Assembly: GCA_016795385.1 (NCBI GenBank)
Contig: JAEUHI010000046.1
Location: 1-64,000 of the forward strand
Source: Verrucomicrobiales bacterium
GTDB lineage: Bacteria; Verrucomicrobiota; Verrucomicrobiia; Verrucomicrobiales; DEV007
Direction of reading: 5' to 3'
DNA: 64,000 bases
Shown here: positions 18,237 through 28,924 of the stretch, piece by piece
Layout: every line of letters starts with the position of its first letter
Numbering within the stretch: position 1 is the stretch's first letter
Notes under the pieces: generated by a model
Database searches by the model: none
Seen by the model: the letters and a program-made list of their open reading frames with translations, nothing else
What the model was told of the DNA's origin: nothing
Program-made: the position numbers and the translations under genes

Positions 18237-21014
18237 ATGAGCCATACCATTTCCTCCAGGGCGAACGTCGACCTGATCGACCAAAAGTACGCCGAATGGA
18301 AAAACGATCCTCTCTCCGTGGACCAAAACTGGGCCATGTTCTTCGAGGGATTTGAATTGGGCATGGCCCAACCCGCTCCTTCGAAATCAGCCGCAGGTGC
18401 CACGGGCGGCGCGGGAGCGAGTGCCTCCGATCTCGCGACCCATGCACGGGTCATTTCGTTGGTGAATGCCTTCCGCACCCTCGGCCACACCGCCGCCTGG
18501 CTCGATCCGCTCGATGCGGTGGCGCCCTCGCAGCCCCTTCTCAGCTTGGAGCATCTTGGCTTGGATCCCTCGCAACTCGAAGACGAGGTGGCGACCGAAT
18601 TGTATGAAAAGGGGCAGCGGATGAAGCTGCGCGAGATGGTGGACCGCCTCCGTCGCACCTATTGCGGCAAGATCGGCTACGAGGTGATGCACATCCAGAC
18701 GCCGGAAGTGCGGAGCTGGCTGCTGAAGCGGATCGAGGCGCGGATCGATCGTCCCGCTCCGACGGTGGAGAAAAAGAAATTCGCCCTGAAGTGCCTCGCC
18801 GAGGCGGAGCTGTTCGAACGTTTCCTCCATCGCAAGTATGTCGGGCAAAAGCGCTTCTCGCTCGAGGGGGGGGATTCCCTCATGGTCGCCCTCAATGGAT
18901 TGCTCCAGAAGTTCCCCGAGCACGACATCGCCGAGATGGTGATGGGCATGGCCCACCGCGGACGCCTCAACGTGTTGGCGAATCTGCTGCGCAAGCCGCT
19001 GACGATGCTTTTTTACGAGTTTTCGGACAATTTCGTGCCCAATCTCGTGGCCGGGGACGGCGACGTGAAATACCACCTCGGATTCGAATCGAATCACGAG
19101 GTCAACGGCAAGTGGGTGAAAATCCAGCTCGCCGCGAACCCGAGTCACCTCGAGGCGGTGAGCCCGGTGGTGGAGGGCAAGGCCCGCGCCCGCCAGCGCG
19201 CCCGCGACGCGCAACGCCGCGATTCGTTTGTCGATCGCGACGAGGTGGTGCCGGTTTTGATCCACGGGGACGCCGCCTTTGCCGGACAGGGCAGTGTCGC
19301 CGAGACGCTGAACCTCTCGCAATTGCTTGGTTACCGCACCGGCGGCACGATCCATATCGTGGTGAACAACCAGATCGGTTTCACCACGACGCCGAAGGAT
19401 GCCCGTTCCTCCGTCTACTGCACCGACGTGGCGAAGATGATCGAAGCGCCCGTTTTCCACGTGAACGGCGACTCTCCCATGGACGTCCTCTACGTCACCG
19501 AGCTGGCCCTCGATTTCCGCCAGCAGTTCGGCCGTGATGTCGTCATCGACATCGTCTGTTACCGCCGTCACGGCCACAACGAGGGCGACGAGCCTGCTTT
19601 CACCCTGCCCAAGACCTACCGCGAGATCAGCCAGCACGATACGCCGCTGGCGCTTTTCCGCCGCGAGCTCGTGGAATCGGGCGAGTTGACCAACGAAGAA
19701 GCCAACCGGATCGAGAACGAATACCAGGCCAAGCTCGACAGCGAGATGGCCGAACTCGAAGCCGCCAACGAGACCGGCACGGGGCATACCCTCGCCGAGC
19801 CCGCAGAACCGCCGCAGCCGGAGTATTCGCACGATCCCTGTCCGACCGGTGTCGAAGTCGAGACGGTGCGGGCGATCGGTCGCCGTATCTCCGAGGTGCG
19901 TGGCTCGGTGAAGGTGAACCAGAAGCTTGAAAGCCGCTTCCTCAAGCCCCGCAAGGATGCGATCGAGTCCGGCAAAGGCATCAACTGGGCTTTTGGCGAG
20001 GCGCTTGCCTTCGGTACGCTCATCAAGGAAGGCATCGCGGTGCGTCTCTCGGGCCAGGACTGCCGTCGCGGCACCTTCAGCCATCGTCACGCGGTGCTCT
20101 ATGATCCCGAGACCCGTCAGCGTTACACACCGCTGAATCACCTCGAATCAGGCCAGAAGGCTAAACTCTGGGTCTACAACAGCCACCTCTCCGAGTTCGC
20201 GGTGTTGGGCTTTGAATACGGTTATTCCCTTCTCGCTCCCGATGCGCTCGTGCTCTGGGAAGCCCAGTTCGGTGACTTCGCGAACGGAGCGCAGGTGATC
20301 ATCGACCAATTCATCGCTTCCTCGGAATCCAAATGGGGACGGGCGAGCCAGCTCGTGATGCTGCTTCCCCACGGTTACGAGGGGCAGGGGCCGGAACACA
20401 GCAGCGCGCGTCTTGAGCGCTTCCTGCAGCTTTGTGCCGGATGCAACATGCAGGTCTGCAACCTCACGACGCCCGCACAGTACTTCCACGTGCTGCGCCG
20501 CCAGAAGAAGCGCGATTTCGTCAAGCCCTTGGTGATCATGACTCCGAAGAGTCTTTTGACGCATCCGGAGTGTGTCTCTTCGATCGAGGAATTCGGGGAG
20601 GGCACCTCATTCCAGGAGGTGATCGACGACACCACTCCCGAACGCGGAGCAGCCGAGCGCATCAGCCGCCTGATTTTCTGCTCGGGCAAGGTTTACTACG
20701 ACCTGCTCGAATACCGCCGCAAACACGAGATCACGAACGCGGCCATCATCCGGCTCGAGCAAATCTATCCTTTCCACGCGGATCGTGTCGCCGAGATCGC
20801 CGCCGGGTATCCCAACGCCACGAAGTGGGTCTGGTGTCAGGAAGAGCCGCTCAACATGGGGGCCTGGACCTTTGTCGGCCCCCGTCTGCAGAAGATCTCC
20901 GAGCTGCGCGTGCGCTACGCCGGCCGTGACACCGCCTCGAGCCCGTCCAGTGGCTCGAAGGCGATCCACAAGAAGGAGCAATACCGTCTGCTCGACGAAG
21001 CTTTCAGCAAATAA
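18237..21014 (+). CDS. sucA: 2-oxoglutarate dehydrogenase E1 component
   Basis: 925 residues, typical of the OGDH E1 subunit. This is the thiamine-diphosphate-dependent decarboxylase of the TCA-cycle complex. The ATG at 18237 gives the standard N-terminal segment (NVDLIDQKYAEWKNDPLSVD) used to bind E2. Diagnostic blocks include MGMAHRGRLNVLANLL, KYHLGFES, ANPSHLEAVSPVVEGKARA, GDAAFAGQGSVAETLNLS, the ThDP/Mg site GDSPMDVL with VVIDIVCYRRHGHNEGDEP, and the transketolase-like C-terminal half (LWEAQFGDFANGAQVIIDQF, LLPHGYEGQGPEHSSARLER). It is followed 66 bases later by the E2 gene. The E3 gene lpd is not in the window. Confidence 0.97.
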   Translation: MSHTISSRANVDLIDQKYAEWKNDPLSVDQNWAMFFEGFELGMAQPAPSKSAAGATGGAGASASDLATHARVISLVNAFRTLGHTAAWLDPLDAVAPSQPLLSLEHLGLDPSQLEDEVATELYEKGQRMKLREMVDRLRRTYCGKIGYEVMHIQTPEVRSWLLKRIEARIDRPAPTVEKKKFALKCLAEAELFERFLHRKYVGQKRFSLEGGDSLMVALNGLLQKFPEHDIAEMVMGMAHRGRLNVLANLLRKPLTMLFYEFSDNFVPNLVAGDGDVKYHLGFESNHEVNGKWVKIQLAANPSHLEAVSPVVEGKARARQRARDAQRRDSFVDRDEVVPVLIHGDAAFAGQGSVAETLNLSQLLGYRTGGTIHIVVNNQIGFTTTPKDARSSVYCTDVAKMIEAPVFHVNGDSPMDVLYVTELALDFRQQFGRDVVIDIVCYRRHGHNEGDEPAFTLPKTYREISQHDTPLALFRRELVESGELTNEEANRIENEYQAKLDSEMAELEAANETGTGHTLAEPAEPPQPEYSHDPCPTGVEVETVRAIGRRISEVRGSVKVNQKLESRFLKPRKDAIESGKGINWAFGEALAFGTLIKEGIAVRLSGQDCRRGTFSHRHAVLYDPETRQRYTPLNHLESGQKAKLWVYNSHLSEFAVLGFEYGYSLLAPDALVLWEAQFGDFANGAQVIIDQFIASSESKWGRASQLVMLLPHGYEGQGPEHSSARLERFLQLCAGCNMQVCNLTTPAQYFHVLRRQKKRDFVKPLVIMTPKSLLTHPECVSSIEEFGEGTSFQEVIDDTTPERGAAERISRLIFCSGKVYYDLLEYRRKHEITNAAIIRLEQIYPFHADRVAEIAAGYPNATKWVWCQEEPLNMGAWTFVGPRLQKISELRVRYAGRDTASSPSSGSKAIHKKEQYRLLDEAFSK

Positions 21015-21080
21015 GAAACGGCTTCGATCCCAGTTTCCCGAACCTCATCCCACGCTTGTTTTTAGCCCCTGTCTCCCATC

Positions 21081-22286
<1,206 letters not shown>

Positions 22287-22316
22287 TCCGAATCCCACCC
22301 GGGAGATTTCTCCACG

Positions 22317-22344
22317 AAAGGCAGGACGAAAGTCCTGCCTTTTT
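22317..22344 (+). terminator. Rho-independent terminator after sucB
   Basis: A perfect 11-bp stem (22317-22327 with 22332-22342) closed by a GAAA tetraloop and ending in a T tract. It marks the end of the sucA-sucB transcript. Confidence 0.95.
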
Positions 22345-22456
22345 ATTTTATATGTCTTTTCTTTCAAGGTTCAGAAAATATTAAAATTTGAGAATAAAAA
22401 TTAAGAAATTTTAAAATTCCGCCTTTCGGTAGGGGAACGAGGTGGTATTTTTCCGC

Positions 22457-23197
22457 ATGTTGAAAGCCAGACAATTGTTCGGAATGATGGGAGCCGTGGC
22501 GATGGCTTCCTTCTCCGTGGGATGTTTCACGACGAAGAAGGACGAGGTGGCCGATGCCCCGCCGCCGCCGCCCGCCGCCTACCCGGATACCTCCGGTGCT
22601 CTTTCCGGTGGATCGACGACGGCTCCCGGTGCGGTGCCAAGCGTTCCTTCGAACGCGACCGTTGCAGCCACGAACCGTGCTTCTTCCCCGGCCCCGGCTC
22701 CGGCTCCATTTTCCTTGAGGGAAGGGGAGCAGTTGGTGCCTCACCAGATCCAGTCGGGTGAAAACCTCTCGAGCATCGCCGCGAAATACAATTCGAGCAT
22801 CAGCCGCATCCAGGCGGCCAACGGCATGACCGATACGAAGATTTTTGCGGGCAAAACGCTGCAGATCCCCACCTCGGCCCCTCCGGCGAACCTGGCACAA
22901 TCCTCCGCTCCGGTTTCGGCTCCGCTCGGAGGTGCCTATCCGGGGTCCGCTCCCGCCCCGGTGGCTCCGAGCTATTCGCCGGCCCCATCCGGTGCCTATC
23001 CTTCGACGATGGCTCCGCCCAGTGTTCCGACTGCTCCCTCTTATCCTTCGGCCGCGACCGGTGCGGGAGCGATCTCAGCGCCGCCGGTGCCGCAGACGAC
23101 GGGGACGCTGCCCGGTTATCCCGCCAGCACGTCTTATCCTCCGGTCGCTCCGACGACGCCTAGCTTTCAAGGCAGTCGCGTCCAGTTTTCGAACTGA
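22457..23197 (+). CDS. LysM-domain lipoprotein with proline-rich tail
   Basis: 246 residues. The ATG at 22457 begins a lipoprotein signal whose lipobox ends SFSVGC, so the mature protein is probably anchored by Cys22. A Pro/Ala/Ser linker leads to one LysM domain (about 98-140: VPHQIQSGENLSSIAAKYN, then ANGMTDTKIFAGKTLQIP), which binds peptidoglycan. The last 100 residues are low-complexity Pro/Ser/Ala/Tyr repeats (recurring GAYPS and SYPS units) and probably form an extended wall-spanning tail. The 110 bases upstream are very AT-rich compared with the rest of the window, consistent with a promoter after the sucB terminator. Confidence 0.85.
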   Translation: MLKARQLFGMMGAVAMASFSVGCFTTKKDEVADAPPPPPAAYPDTSGALSGGSTTAPGAVPSVPSNATVAATNRASSPAPAPAPFSLREGEQLVPHQIQSGENLSSIAAKYNSSISRIQAANGMTDTKIFAGKTLQIPTSAPPANLAQSSAPVSAPLGGAYPGSAPAPVAPSYSPAPSGAYPSTMAPPSVPTAPSYPSAATGAGAISAPPVPQTTGTLPGYPASTSYPPVAPTTPSFQGSRVQFSN

Positions 23198-23215
23198 GAC
23201 GGAAACCCTCCGCCG

Positions 23216-23704
23216 ATGAGTGCCGGAATCACTGTCGGGATCATCACGGTCTCCGACCGGGCTTTCGCCGGAGAGTACGAGGATCACGGAGGTCCCGCCT
23301 TGCGCGGGGCCTGCCTCGAATCCGGCTGGCAAGTCCACGCGGAGGCCATCGTGCCCGACGAGATCGAAGCGATCCAGCGCACGATCCGTGCCTTCTCGGC
23401 CCAGGGGTGTGGGCTCGTTCTCACCACGGGGGGAACGGGCATCGCCCCCCGGGATGTCACTCCGGAAGCGATCCGGGGGATTTTGAAGGTCGAGATCCCC
23501 GGCTTTGGTGAAGCGATGCGGATGAGATCGCTCGAGATCACGCCGAACGCGATCCTCTCGCGGAGTCTCGCCGCCATCGTCGATCGATCCCTCGTCATCG
23601 CCCTACCGGGCAAACCGAGCGGTGCCGTCGAGTGCCTCGGTTTCGTGAAAGGGGCGATCTCTCACTCGGTGAAGCTGGCGATGGGCGTGCCGACCTCTTG
23701 TTGA
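23216..23704 (+). CDS. mog: Molybdopterin adenylyltransferase (MogA/MoaB family)
   Basis: 162 residues. The fold-specific motifs are clear: GIITVSDRAFAGEYEDHGGP at the start, VLTTGGTGIAPRDVTPEAI (about 72-90) and ALPGKPSGAVECL near the end. The family activates molybdopterin with AMP before molybdate insertion. MogA and MoaB are hard to separate by sequence; the SDR..GEYxDxGGP pattern and length favour MogA-type. No other molybdenum cofactor genes are nearby. The gene converges with a minus-strand operon only four bases away. Confidence 0.88.
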   Translation: MSAGITVGIITVSDRAFAGEYEDHGGPALRGACLESGWQVHAEAIVPDEIEAIQRTIRAFSAQGCGLVLTTGGTGIAPRDVTPEAIRGILKVEIPGFGEAMRMRSLEITPNAILSRSLAAIVDRSLVIALPGKPSGAVECLGFVKGAISHSVKLAMGVPTSC

Positions 23705-23708
23705 TTTG

Positions 23709-25487
23709 TCAGGAGGCTGTCGCCGGTTCGGGCTTCGACTTCCGACCAAGGAAGTGCCAGGTGACGAGGGCGAGGATCGCGAGAAGGAGGATCCAGAGGG
23801 GGCGCAGTGGATCGGTCACGGTCTGGCGTTCGCGGATGATCTCCGGCAGCGGGCCCAGTTCGGAAAGGGAGCCGGCTTTGGAGAAGTCGGCCTCGCGGGT
23901 GTCGGCGAAATTCGCGGCCGCGTCGAGGAGGCGGGTGGACCCTTGGTCGATTCGGAAAAAGCCGGGTTCACCGGGAGCGCGAAGCTGGCGAACACGTTCG
24001 AGAGGAAGGGTGAACGAGGAATTTTCACCCACCATCTGCAAGGGCGCGGCCCCTTCGCCCTTCTCGTGGGCCAAGACGAGCGGCTGGCGCAATTCCAGGT
24101 TGCGGGTTTCGGCGGCGATTTTGCCGGCGCGCAGAGCTCCGGCATATCGATGCACGAGGATGATGAACGCGGGCAGCCGGGGAGCGTTCGACGTTACGAC
24201 ATCAAAATTGAAGAGGAGTTGGCGCACGCCCTCGCGCTCGCGCAGGAGGATGAGGGCGCGGTCCCCCTGCCAGAGGAGGGTCGTGTCGCCCGGAGCTAGC
24301 GGCATGGACGGCGTCGATCGGGTGATGAGTCCCTGCCAGTCGAGGTCGGTCATGAGGGGGTGATTCGCCGCGACGATGGGCCCTGGAAAGAATCGGCGGG
24401 GCACTTGCTCCTGATTCAGGAAGACGATGGAAACCGGCGGAGGGTCGGCGGGTGCGAGAGGATTGTAGGACGCGAACCAAAAATCGGGCGACCCGCCAAC
24501 GGTGGCCTGGGTGGTGTTCTCGAGGCTCTCGATGAGGCTCGCTACCACCGGCTCGATCTGCGGCGCGCCGGTGCGGGAAACGAGGAGGGCTTTGGGTTGC
24601 GGTTTGACCAGGTCGAGCCGGTCATCGCGGGAAAAGCGGTCGGGCGTGAGGAGCAGGCTGATGCGATCCGATGCCTCGGGAAACTCACCCTGGAGGGTGT
24701 GGATCGCACCGGGGGCGAGGTCGACGGGGCGGGCCTCGGTGCGGCGACCGCCCGAACCGAGGAACCACGAGCGCGACTGGGGCTGGTCGGAATAGTTTCG
24801 CAGGGTCGCCCGCCAGATCTTTTTGCCATCTTCATCGTCGACCCGCAGACCGGCGAATCCGACATTCTCGATCGGAGTGCCGACGCTGAGGCGGAGAGCA
24901 CCGAAGGGCAGGGGCTCGCCGGTGTGATCGGTCACGAAGACGAGGGTGCCCTCGCTGCCGGCGATGCCGCGTCCGACCCGGATGGCTTGTTCGGGAGAGT
25001 GGCTGCCGGCGGCCGGCTGCCAGGATTCCAGTGATTTCAAAAGCTCGACGACGGACGTGCCGCGGTAGAGGCTGTCGCCGGAGACGGAGGACTCGAGCAC
25101 GGTGAATTCCGTGGTGCCGACAAAACGGGTCAGCTTGGGCAATTCGCGGTCGAGGGCGGTTCGCAGCTCTTCCCGAAAGGCTTCCATCGAGGCTGAGTTA
25201 TCGATCACGAGAACGACCCGCTGCACGGAGCGCCCGGCGGTCCAGCGAGGCTCGGAAAGCAGCCAGGCGAGGATGAGTACCCCGAACAATTGGAGCCAGA
25301 GGGGCACCGAGTGGCGAAGTCGGTCGAAACGGCGGCCTTTCACGCTTTCCCGCTCAAGGTGATCGAGGAGAAAGAGGGTGCTGACGGGAACGCGCTTCGA
25401 CTCCCGCTGGAGAAAATGGATGAGGAGGATCACGGGGATCCCGAGGAGGGCCCAAAGTCCGGCAGGATTGGCGAAAAGCACGGGCAT
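23709..25487 (-). CDS. BatA-like membrane protein with von Willebrand factor A domain
   Basis: 592 residues. Two N-terminal helices with the BatA-type pattern (FANPAGLWALLGIPVILLIH, then a second at about 62-82) precede a VWA domain whose MIDAS motif is intact (VVLVIDNSASM, about 93-103). A long periplasmic middle part follows, with a final helix near residues 564-583. BatA-like proteins occur with MoxR AAA ATPases and DUF58 proteins in envelope stress or metallo-chaperone systems. It is the last gene of the operon and starts a few bases after the DUF58 gene ends, which suggests the proteins act together. Confidence 0.82.
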   Translation of the reverse strand: MPVLFANPAGLWALLGIPVILLIHFLQRESKRVPVSTLFLLDHLERESVKGRRFDRLRHSVPLWLQLFGVLILAWLLSEPRWTAGRSVQRVVLVIDNSASMEAFREELRTALDRELPKLTRFVGTTEFTVLESSVSGDSLYRGTSVVELLKSLESWQPAAGSHSPEQAIRVGRGIAGSEGTLVFVTDHTGEPLPFGALRLSVGTPIENVGFAGLRVDDEDGKKIWRATLRNYSDQPQSRSWFLGSGGRRTEARPVDLAPGAIHTLQGEFPEASDRISLLLTPDRFSRDDRLDLVKPQPKALLVSRTGAPQIEPVVASLIESLENTTQATVGGSPDFWFASYNPLAPADPPPVSIVFLNQEQVPRRFFPGPIVAANHPLMTDLDWQGLITRSTPSMPLAPGDTTLLWQGDRALILLREREGVRQLLFNFDVVTSNAPRLPAFIILVHRYAGALRAGKIAAETRNLELRQPLVLAHEKGEGAAPLQMVGENSSFTLPLERVRQLRAPGEPGFFRIDQGSTRLLDAAANFADTREADFSKAGSLSELGPLPEIIRERQTVTDPLRPLWILLLAILALVTWHFLGRKSKPEPATAS

Positions 25488-25493
25488 GACCTC

Positions 25494-26381
25494 TCAGGTG
25501 AAAAGGACGACTCCGCCCGGGATGGCTTCAAGTTTCACGGCATCCTCGAAGCGCGGAGCGCTCGGTACCTTGGCCAGCGGCGTGCGATTCCGCAACGCAG
25601 CCGCCTTCCAACGCGAAAAGTGGTCGCGATAGGCGTCGGCGTAGCGCCGCAGCAGCGAGGGATCGACGCGACGCTGATGGAGGGTGCCGCTCTCGGTATC
25701 CACGAATTCGCAGTTGCCGCTCCAGTCGGGTGTTGCCTCGGCATCGATGTACGGCGCGAGCACGATGGCTCGACCAAACTCCCGGACGAGGCCACGGAGC
25801 ATCGGTTCCGGACTGGCGGGGAAAAGCAGATCGCTGATGAGCACCCGGAGGGCCCGCGATCGCAGAGGCACCTCGCCGAGAGGGGGCGGGGCGGCGGCTT
25901 CGGTGACGGGGAGCTCGGCGGCGATCGCGGCCCAGCCGTGGCCGAGGACGGAGCCCCGCTCCAGCGCCTTCCAACGAGGCCCCTTCAAAAGGGTGACCGC
26001 GGTCGACGCTCCCGCTTGTTCGGCCGAGGCAAAAGCGAAATAAAAGAGTTCCACGACCCGCCGGGCCTTCTCCTCGTCGGCGAACATGGACTCGGACACA
26101 TCGAGAAGAATCTCGACTACCGGCCGCACTTCCTCCCGGTAGAGTTTCAGCGAATAGTGGCCGGAGCGCGCATAGGCCTGCCAGTTGATGTGCCGCGGAT
26201 CATCGCCCGGGACGTAGGACCGGTGATCCTGGAAATCGAGCGAGCTGCCGACACCGGATCCGGCGAATTCCCCGGCGTTGCCCCGCCAATTCCGATCGCG
26301 CAACGGCAGGGTGAACATCCCGGCATGGGCGCGGGCGCGGGCCGCGAGGCGGTTCAGCTCGGCTGGATCGGGCAAAGGCAC
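25494..26381 (-). CDS. DUF58 domain protein
   Basis: 295 residues. A GTG at 26381, four bases after the permease stop, is chosen as start because it avoids a 74-base overlap and gives a natural PLPDPAELNRLAARARAH start. The DUF58 core is clear: DFQDHRSYVPGDDPRHINWQ, then ARSGHYSLKLYREE (about 58-90), followed by a VWA-like segment VEILLDVSESM. DUF58 proteins are partners of MoxR ATPases, which lie at the head of this operon. The protein lacks membrane helices, so it probably acts on the cytoplasmic side. Confidence 0.88.
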   Translation of the reverse strand: MPLPDPAELNRLAARARAHAGMFTLPLRDRNWRGNAGEFAGSGVGSSLDFQDHRSYVPGDDPRHINWQAYARSGHYSLKLYREEVRPVVEILLDVSESMFADEEKARRVVELFYFAFASAEQAGASTAVTLLKGPRWKALERGSVLGHGWAAIAAELPVTEAAAPPPLGEVPLRSRALRVLISDLLFPASPEPMLRGLVREFGRAIVLAPYIDAEATPDWSGNCEFVDTESGTLHQRRVDPSLLRRYADAYRDHFSRWKAAALRNRTPLAKVPSAPRFEDAVKLEAIPGGVVLFT

Positions 26382-26385
26382 GGGG

Positions 26386-27831
26386 TCAGCGGGGTTTGAG
26401 ATTCGCGAGATACTCCCGCACCGCATCGCGCTGGCGCAGCAAAGGAACGGCAATGCCAAGCATGAGAGTGAGGAAGGCGATCGCGAAGTAGATCAATTCA
26501 TAATTCGCCGAGGCCCCGCTGTTCGTCAGGGCGACGAGCAGCACGGAAGGGACCGGGACGAGGGCGTAGATCAGGTCATCAAAACGGGTCAAGGCCGAGG
26601 CGAGGGCCGTGATCATGATGGTGAGCAGCCCCAAGCAGGCCTGGATGAACGTGTAGATCCCGAAAGTGAAACTGCCCGAGGCGTGTTTGGGGAAGAAGAG
26701 ATGGATGAAGATCAGCGGGAACAGATAGCTGTTCGCCGAGCACAGCATCATCGTGGCGAATTCGAGGCCGTCATTGAGGGGAATGGGAGAGGTGGTGAGC
26801 CGCGATACGAGATAGATGACGCCGGTGAAAGCACCGAAACAGAGCATGAAAAACCAGATCCCGCCCATCCAGCCGGGGGTGAGGAAGGTCGCCGCGATCC
26901 GCGTGAGGGCATTCCGGCGGAAGGGCTCAAGGACCTTTGAAAAGACCGGGAGCGGCTCCGTGAGGGCATCGACACAGGCAAAACCGAGGATGAGCCCGAC
27001 CACGACCATCACCGCCTCTTCAATGTCGAACCACAGAAACGCGAGGGCGAGTCCGGTGCAGGCCAGGGCGACAAGGCGTTTCCGGGTGGAGTGGTTCTCC
27101 GAGAGCGGGGCGATCCGGCTTGCACCGAAGGAAAGGAAGAAGAAGCAGCCGTAAAGCAGGGCGAGGGTGGCGAGACCGAGGGTGGCGACCGGATTACCCC
27201 CGAAGCCGGATCGGAAGATCAGGGCCTGCAAGGTGGCGTAGAGGATCACAAAACCGATCCCGAAGGCAATCACGAGGATCCCCCGGAGGAGGAAATGTTT
27301 GAAGGCCGAACAGCCGATCGCGATGGCGCTGGCAAGGGCGGAGCCGAGTCCCAGGAAGAAGAGACCGGCGAGGTCGGTGACAAAATTCACGTTGCCGAGG
27401 AAATACCGCATCACGAGATACGGGAGGACCCCGGTGAGAAAAAGCAGCGTCTGGGCATTCAGCGCCGTCCATTTTCCGAGGGTGATCCGCCAGGCATCGA
27501 GCCGGGTCAACTGGATCAGATCCATCGTGTTGAGCAGGTATTCCGAACTGAGGGCGTTAAAACCCCGGAGGGGCTGCACGATGAGGAGGATGACGACGAC
27601 AAAAAACCAGAAAAAGCCATCCACCGCCTGTGAACCCGGGTCCGCGAGTCCGGCGAGGAGGCTGAGGACCATGACGGTCTGGAGGAGGATGAATGCGACG
27701 GTGAAGAGATTGGTCCGCATTCCCTGGCGGAGTTCCTTCACGAGCATCGGGCTGAAGCGTGCCGGAAAATCCTGCATGCGCCGCGCCACGGCCATGGCAT
27801 CGCGGGCGTTGGGGAGGGGAGGTGGAGTCAT
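26386..27831 (-). CDS. ABC transporter permease
   Basis: 481 residues with about ten hydrophobic helices and an N-terminal cytoplasmic stretch ending SPMLVKELRQGMRTNLFT, a start typical of ABC-2-type permeases. The first large loop contains LNTMDLIQLTRLDAWRITLGKW, resembling the coupling helix region of such permeases. The ATPase partner is encoded just upstream in the operon. The substrate is unknown. In Bacteroidetes, gliding-type ABC systems (GldA/F/G) pair an ATPase, a permease and a periplasmic membrane protein, and this trio has the same make-up, by analogy only. Confidence 0.8.
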   Translation of the reverse strand: MTPPPLPNARDAMAVARRMQDFPARFSPMLVKELRQGMRTNLFTVAFILLQTVMVLSLLAGLADPGSQAVDGFFWFFVVVILLIVQPLRGFNALSSEYLLNTMDLIQLTRLDAWRITLGKWTALNAQTLLFLTGVLPYLVMRYFLGNVNFVTDLAGLFFLGLGSALASAIAIGCSAFKHFLLRGILVIAFGIGFVILYATLQALIFRSGFGGNPVATLGLATLALLYGCFFFLSFGASRIAPLSENHSTRKRLVALACTGLALAFLWFDIEEAVMVVVGLILGFACVDALTEPLPVFSKVLEPFRRNALTRIAATFLTPGWMGGIWFFMLCFGAFTGVIYLVSRLTTSPIPLNDGLEFATMMLCSANSYLFPLIFIHLFFPKHASGSFTFGIYTFIQACLGLLTIMITALASALTRFDDLIYALVPVPSVLLVALTNSGASANYELIYFAIAFLTLMLGIAVPLLRQRDAVREYLANLKPR

Positions 27832-27892
27832 GAGGAACGGGTCACGGGAAGGGAAGAGGGTTCAGTGGAGGACTGAAGAGGGTTGGATCGGA

Positions 27893-28924
27893 TCAACTGA
27901 CGATGGGCATTCCCGCGGCTTCGATTTCGCCGAGGATTTCGATGAAGGCGTCTTCGAGTTTCCGCTCCTGCAGGTGGAAGTCGGTGACGGGGAGGCCTTC
28001 GTTGACCATGCGACGCAGGACGGAGGCGATCACCTCGGGCTCCACGGAATCGATCTCGATGCGGCCTCCGGATTTAGTGGCTTCACGGAAGGTGACGTGG
28101 GGCGAGAGCGCGGCCCACTCGGCCAATCTGCCGAGACCACCGGCAAGCTGGACCTCGACGACGGATGTGGCGGCATTCCCCCGTCGCAGACTCTCGGCGC
28201 TGCCGTGATGAATGATGCGGCCTTGATTGATGAAAAGGAGGGAATCGCACATCTCGCCGAGCTCGGAGAGGATGTGCGAGCTGATGAAGACGGTTTTGCC
28301 TTCCTGCGCGAGGATGCGGATGAGATGTTTCAGTTCGACGCGGGCCTTGGGATCAAGTCCGGCGGCGGGTTCGTCGAGGATGAGCACTTCGGGATCGTGC
28401 AAGAGAGCGCGGCCGAGGCAAAGCCGTTGGCCCATGCCTTTGCTGAGGGCATCGATGAGGCGGTCGGCGAGACCGGTGAGGTCGGTGAACTCCATCACCT
28501 CGGCGATGCGCTCGATCCGCTCGTTGCCCTTGTAGCCGAGGGCTCGGGCAAAGAAATCGAGATACTCGAGCACCGTCATGTGGCTGTAGGTGCCGTAGTG
28601 GTCGGGCATCCAGCCGATGCAGCGCCGCACCTCGGCGGGATGGGTGACGACATTGTGACCGCAGACATGGGCCTCGCCCGAGGTCGGGTGATCGAGGGTG
28701 GCGAGGATGCGCATGGTCGTGGTCTTGCCGGCCCCATTTGCTCCGACAAAGCCGATCACCTGGCCGCGCTCGACGGTGAAGGAAACATCACGCACGGCAT
28801 GGACGCCGGGGAACCAGCGGGAGAGATGGCGCACCTCGATGGCGTGAGCCTCCTTCCTGTCGGTGGAAGGCGCGGATGGGTTGGTCACGACAGCGGGCGC
28901 TTCGAGAGGGGCGGAATCGTTCAT
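27893..28924 (-). CDS. ABC transporter ATP-binding protein
   Basis: 343 residues, starting at the ATG at 28924, which overlaps the upstream stop in an ATGA arrangement. Walker A is GANGAGKTTT, the Q-loop region is IGWMPDHYGTYSHMTV, the signature motif is the variant LSKGMGQRLCL and Walker B is VLILDEPAAGLDPKAR. The H-loop histidine is in VFISSHILSE. The C-terminal extension (about 255-343) matches the accessory region of multidrug/GldA-type ATPases. It powers the permease encoded next (26386). Confidence 0.92.
   Translation of the reverse strand: MNDSAPLEAPAVVTNPSAPSTDRKEAHAIEVRHLSRWFPGVHAVRDVSFTVERGQVIGFVGANGAGKTTTMRILATLDHPTSGEAHVCGHNVVTHPAEVRRCIGWMPDHYGTYSHMTVLEYLDFFARALGYKGNERIERIAEVMEFTDLTGLADRLIDALSKGMGQRLCLGRALLHDPEVLILDEPAAGLDPKARVELKHLIRILAQEGKTVFISSHILSELGEMCDSLLFINQGRIIHHGSAESLRRGNAATSVVEVQLAGGLGRLAEWAALSPHVTFREATKSGGRIEIDSVEPEVIASVLRRMVNEGLPVTDFHLQERKLEDAFIEILGEIEAAGMPIVS

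Noticed and set aside
18387..20141. Minus-strand open frame of 584 codons
   Set aside because: It is antisense to sucA, which is unambiguous.
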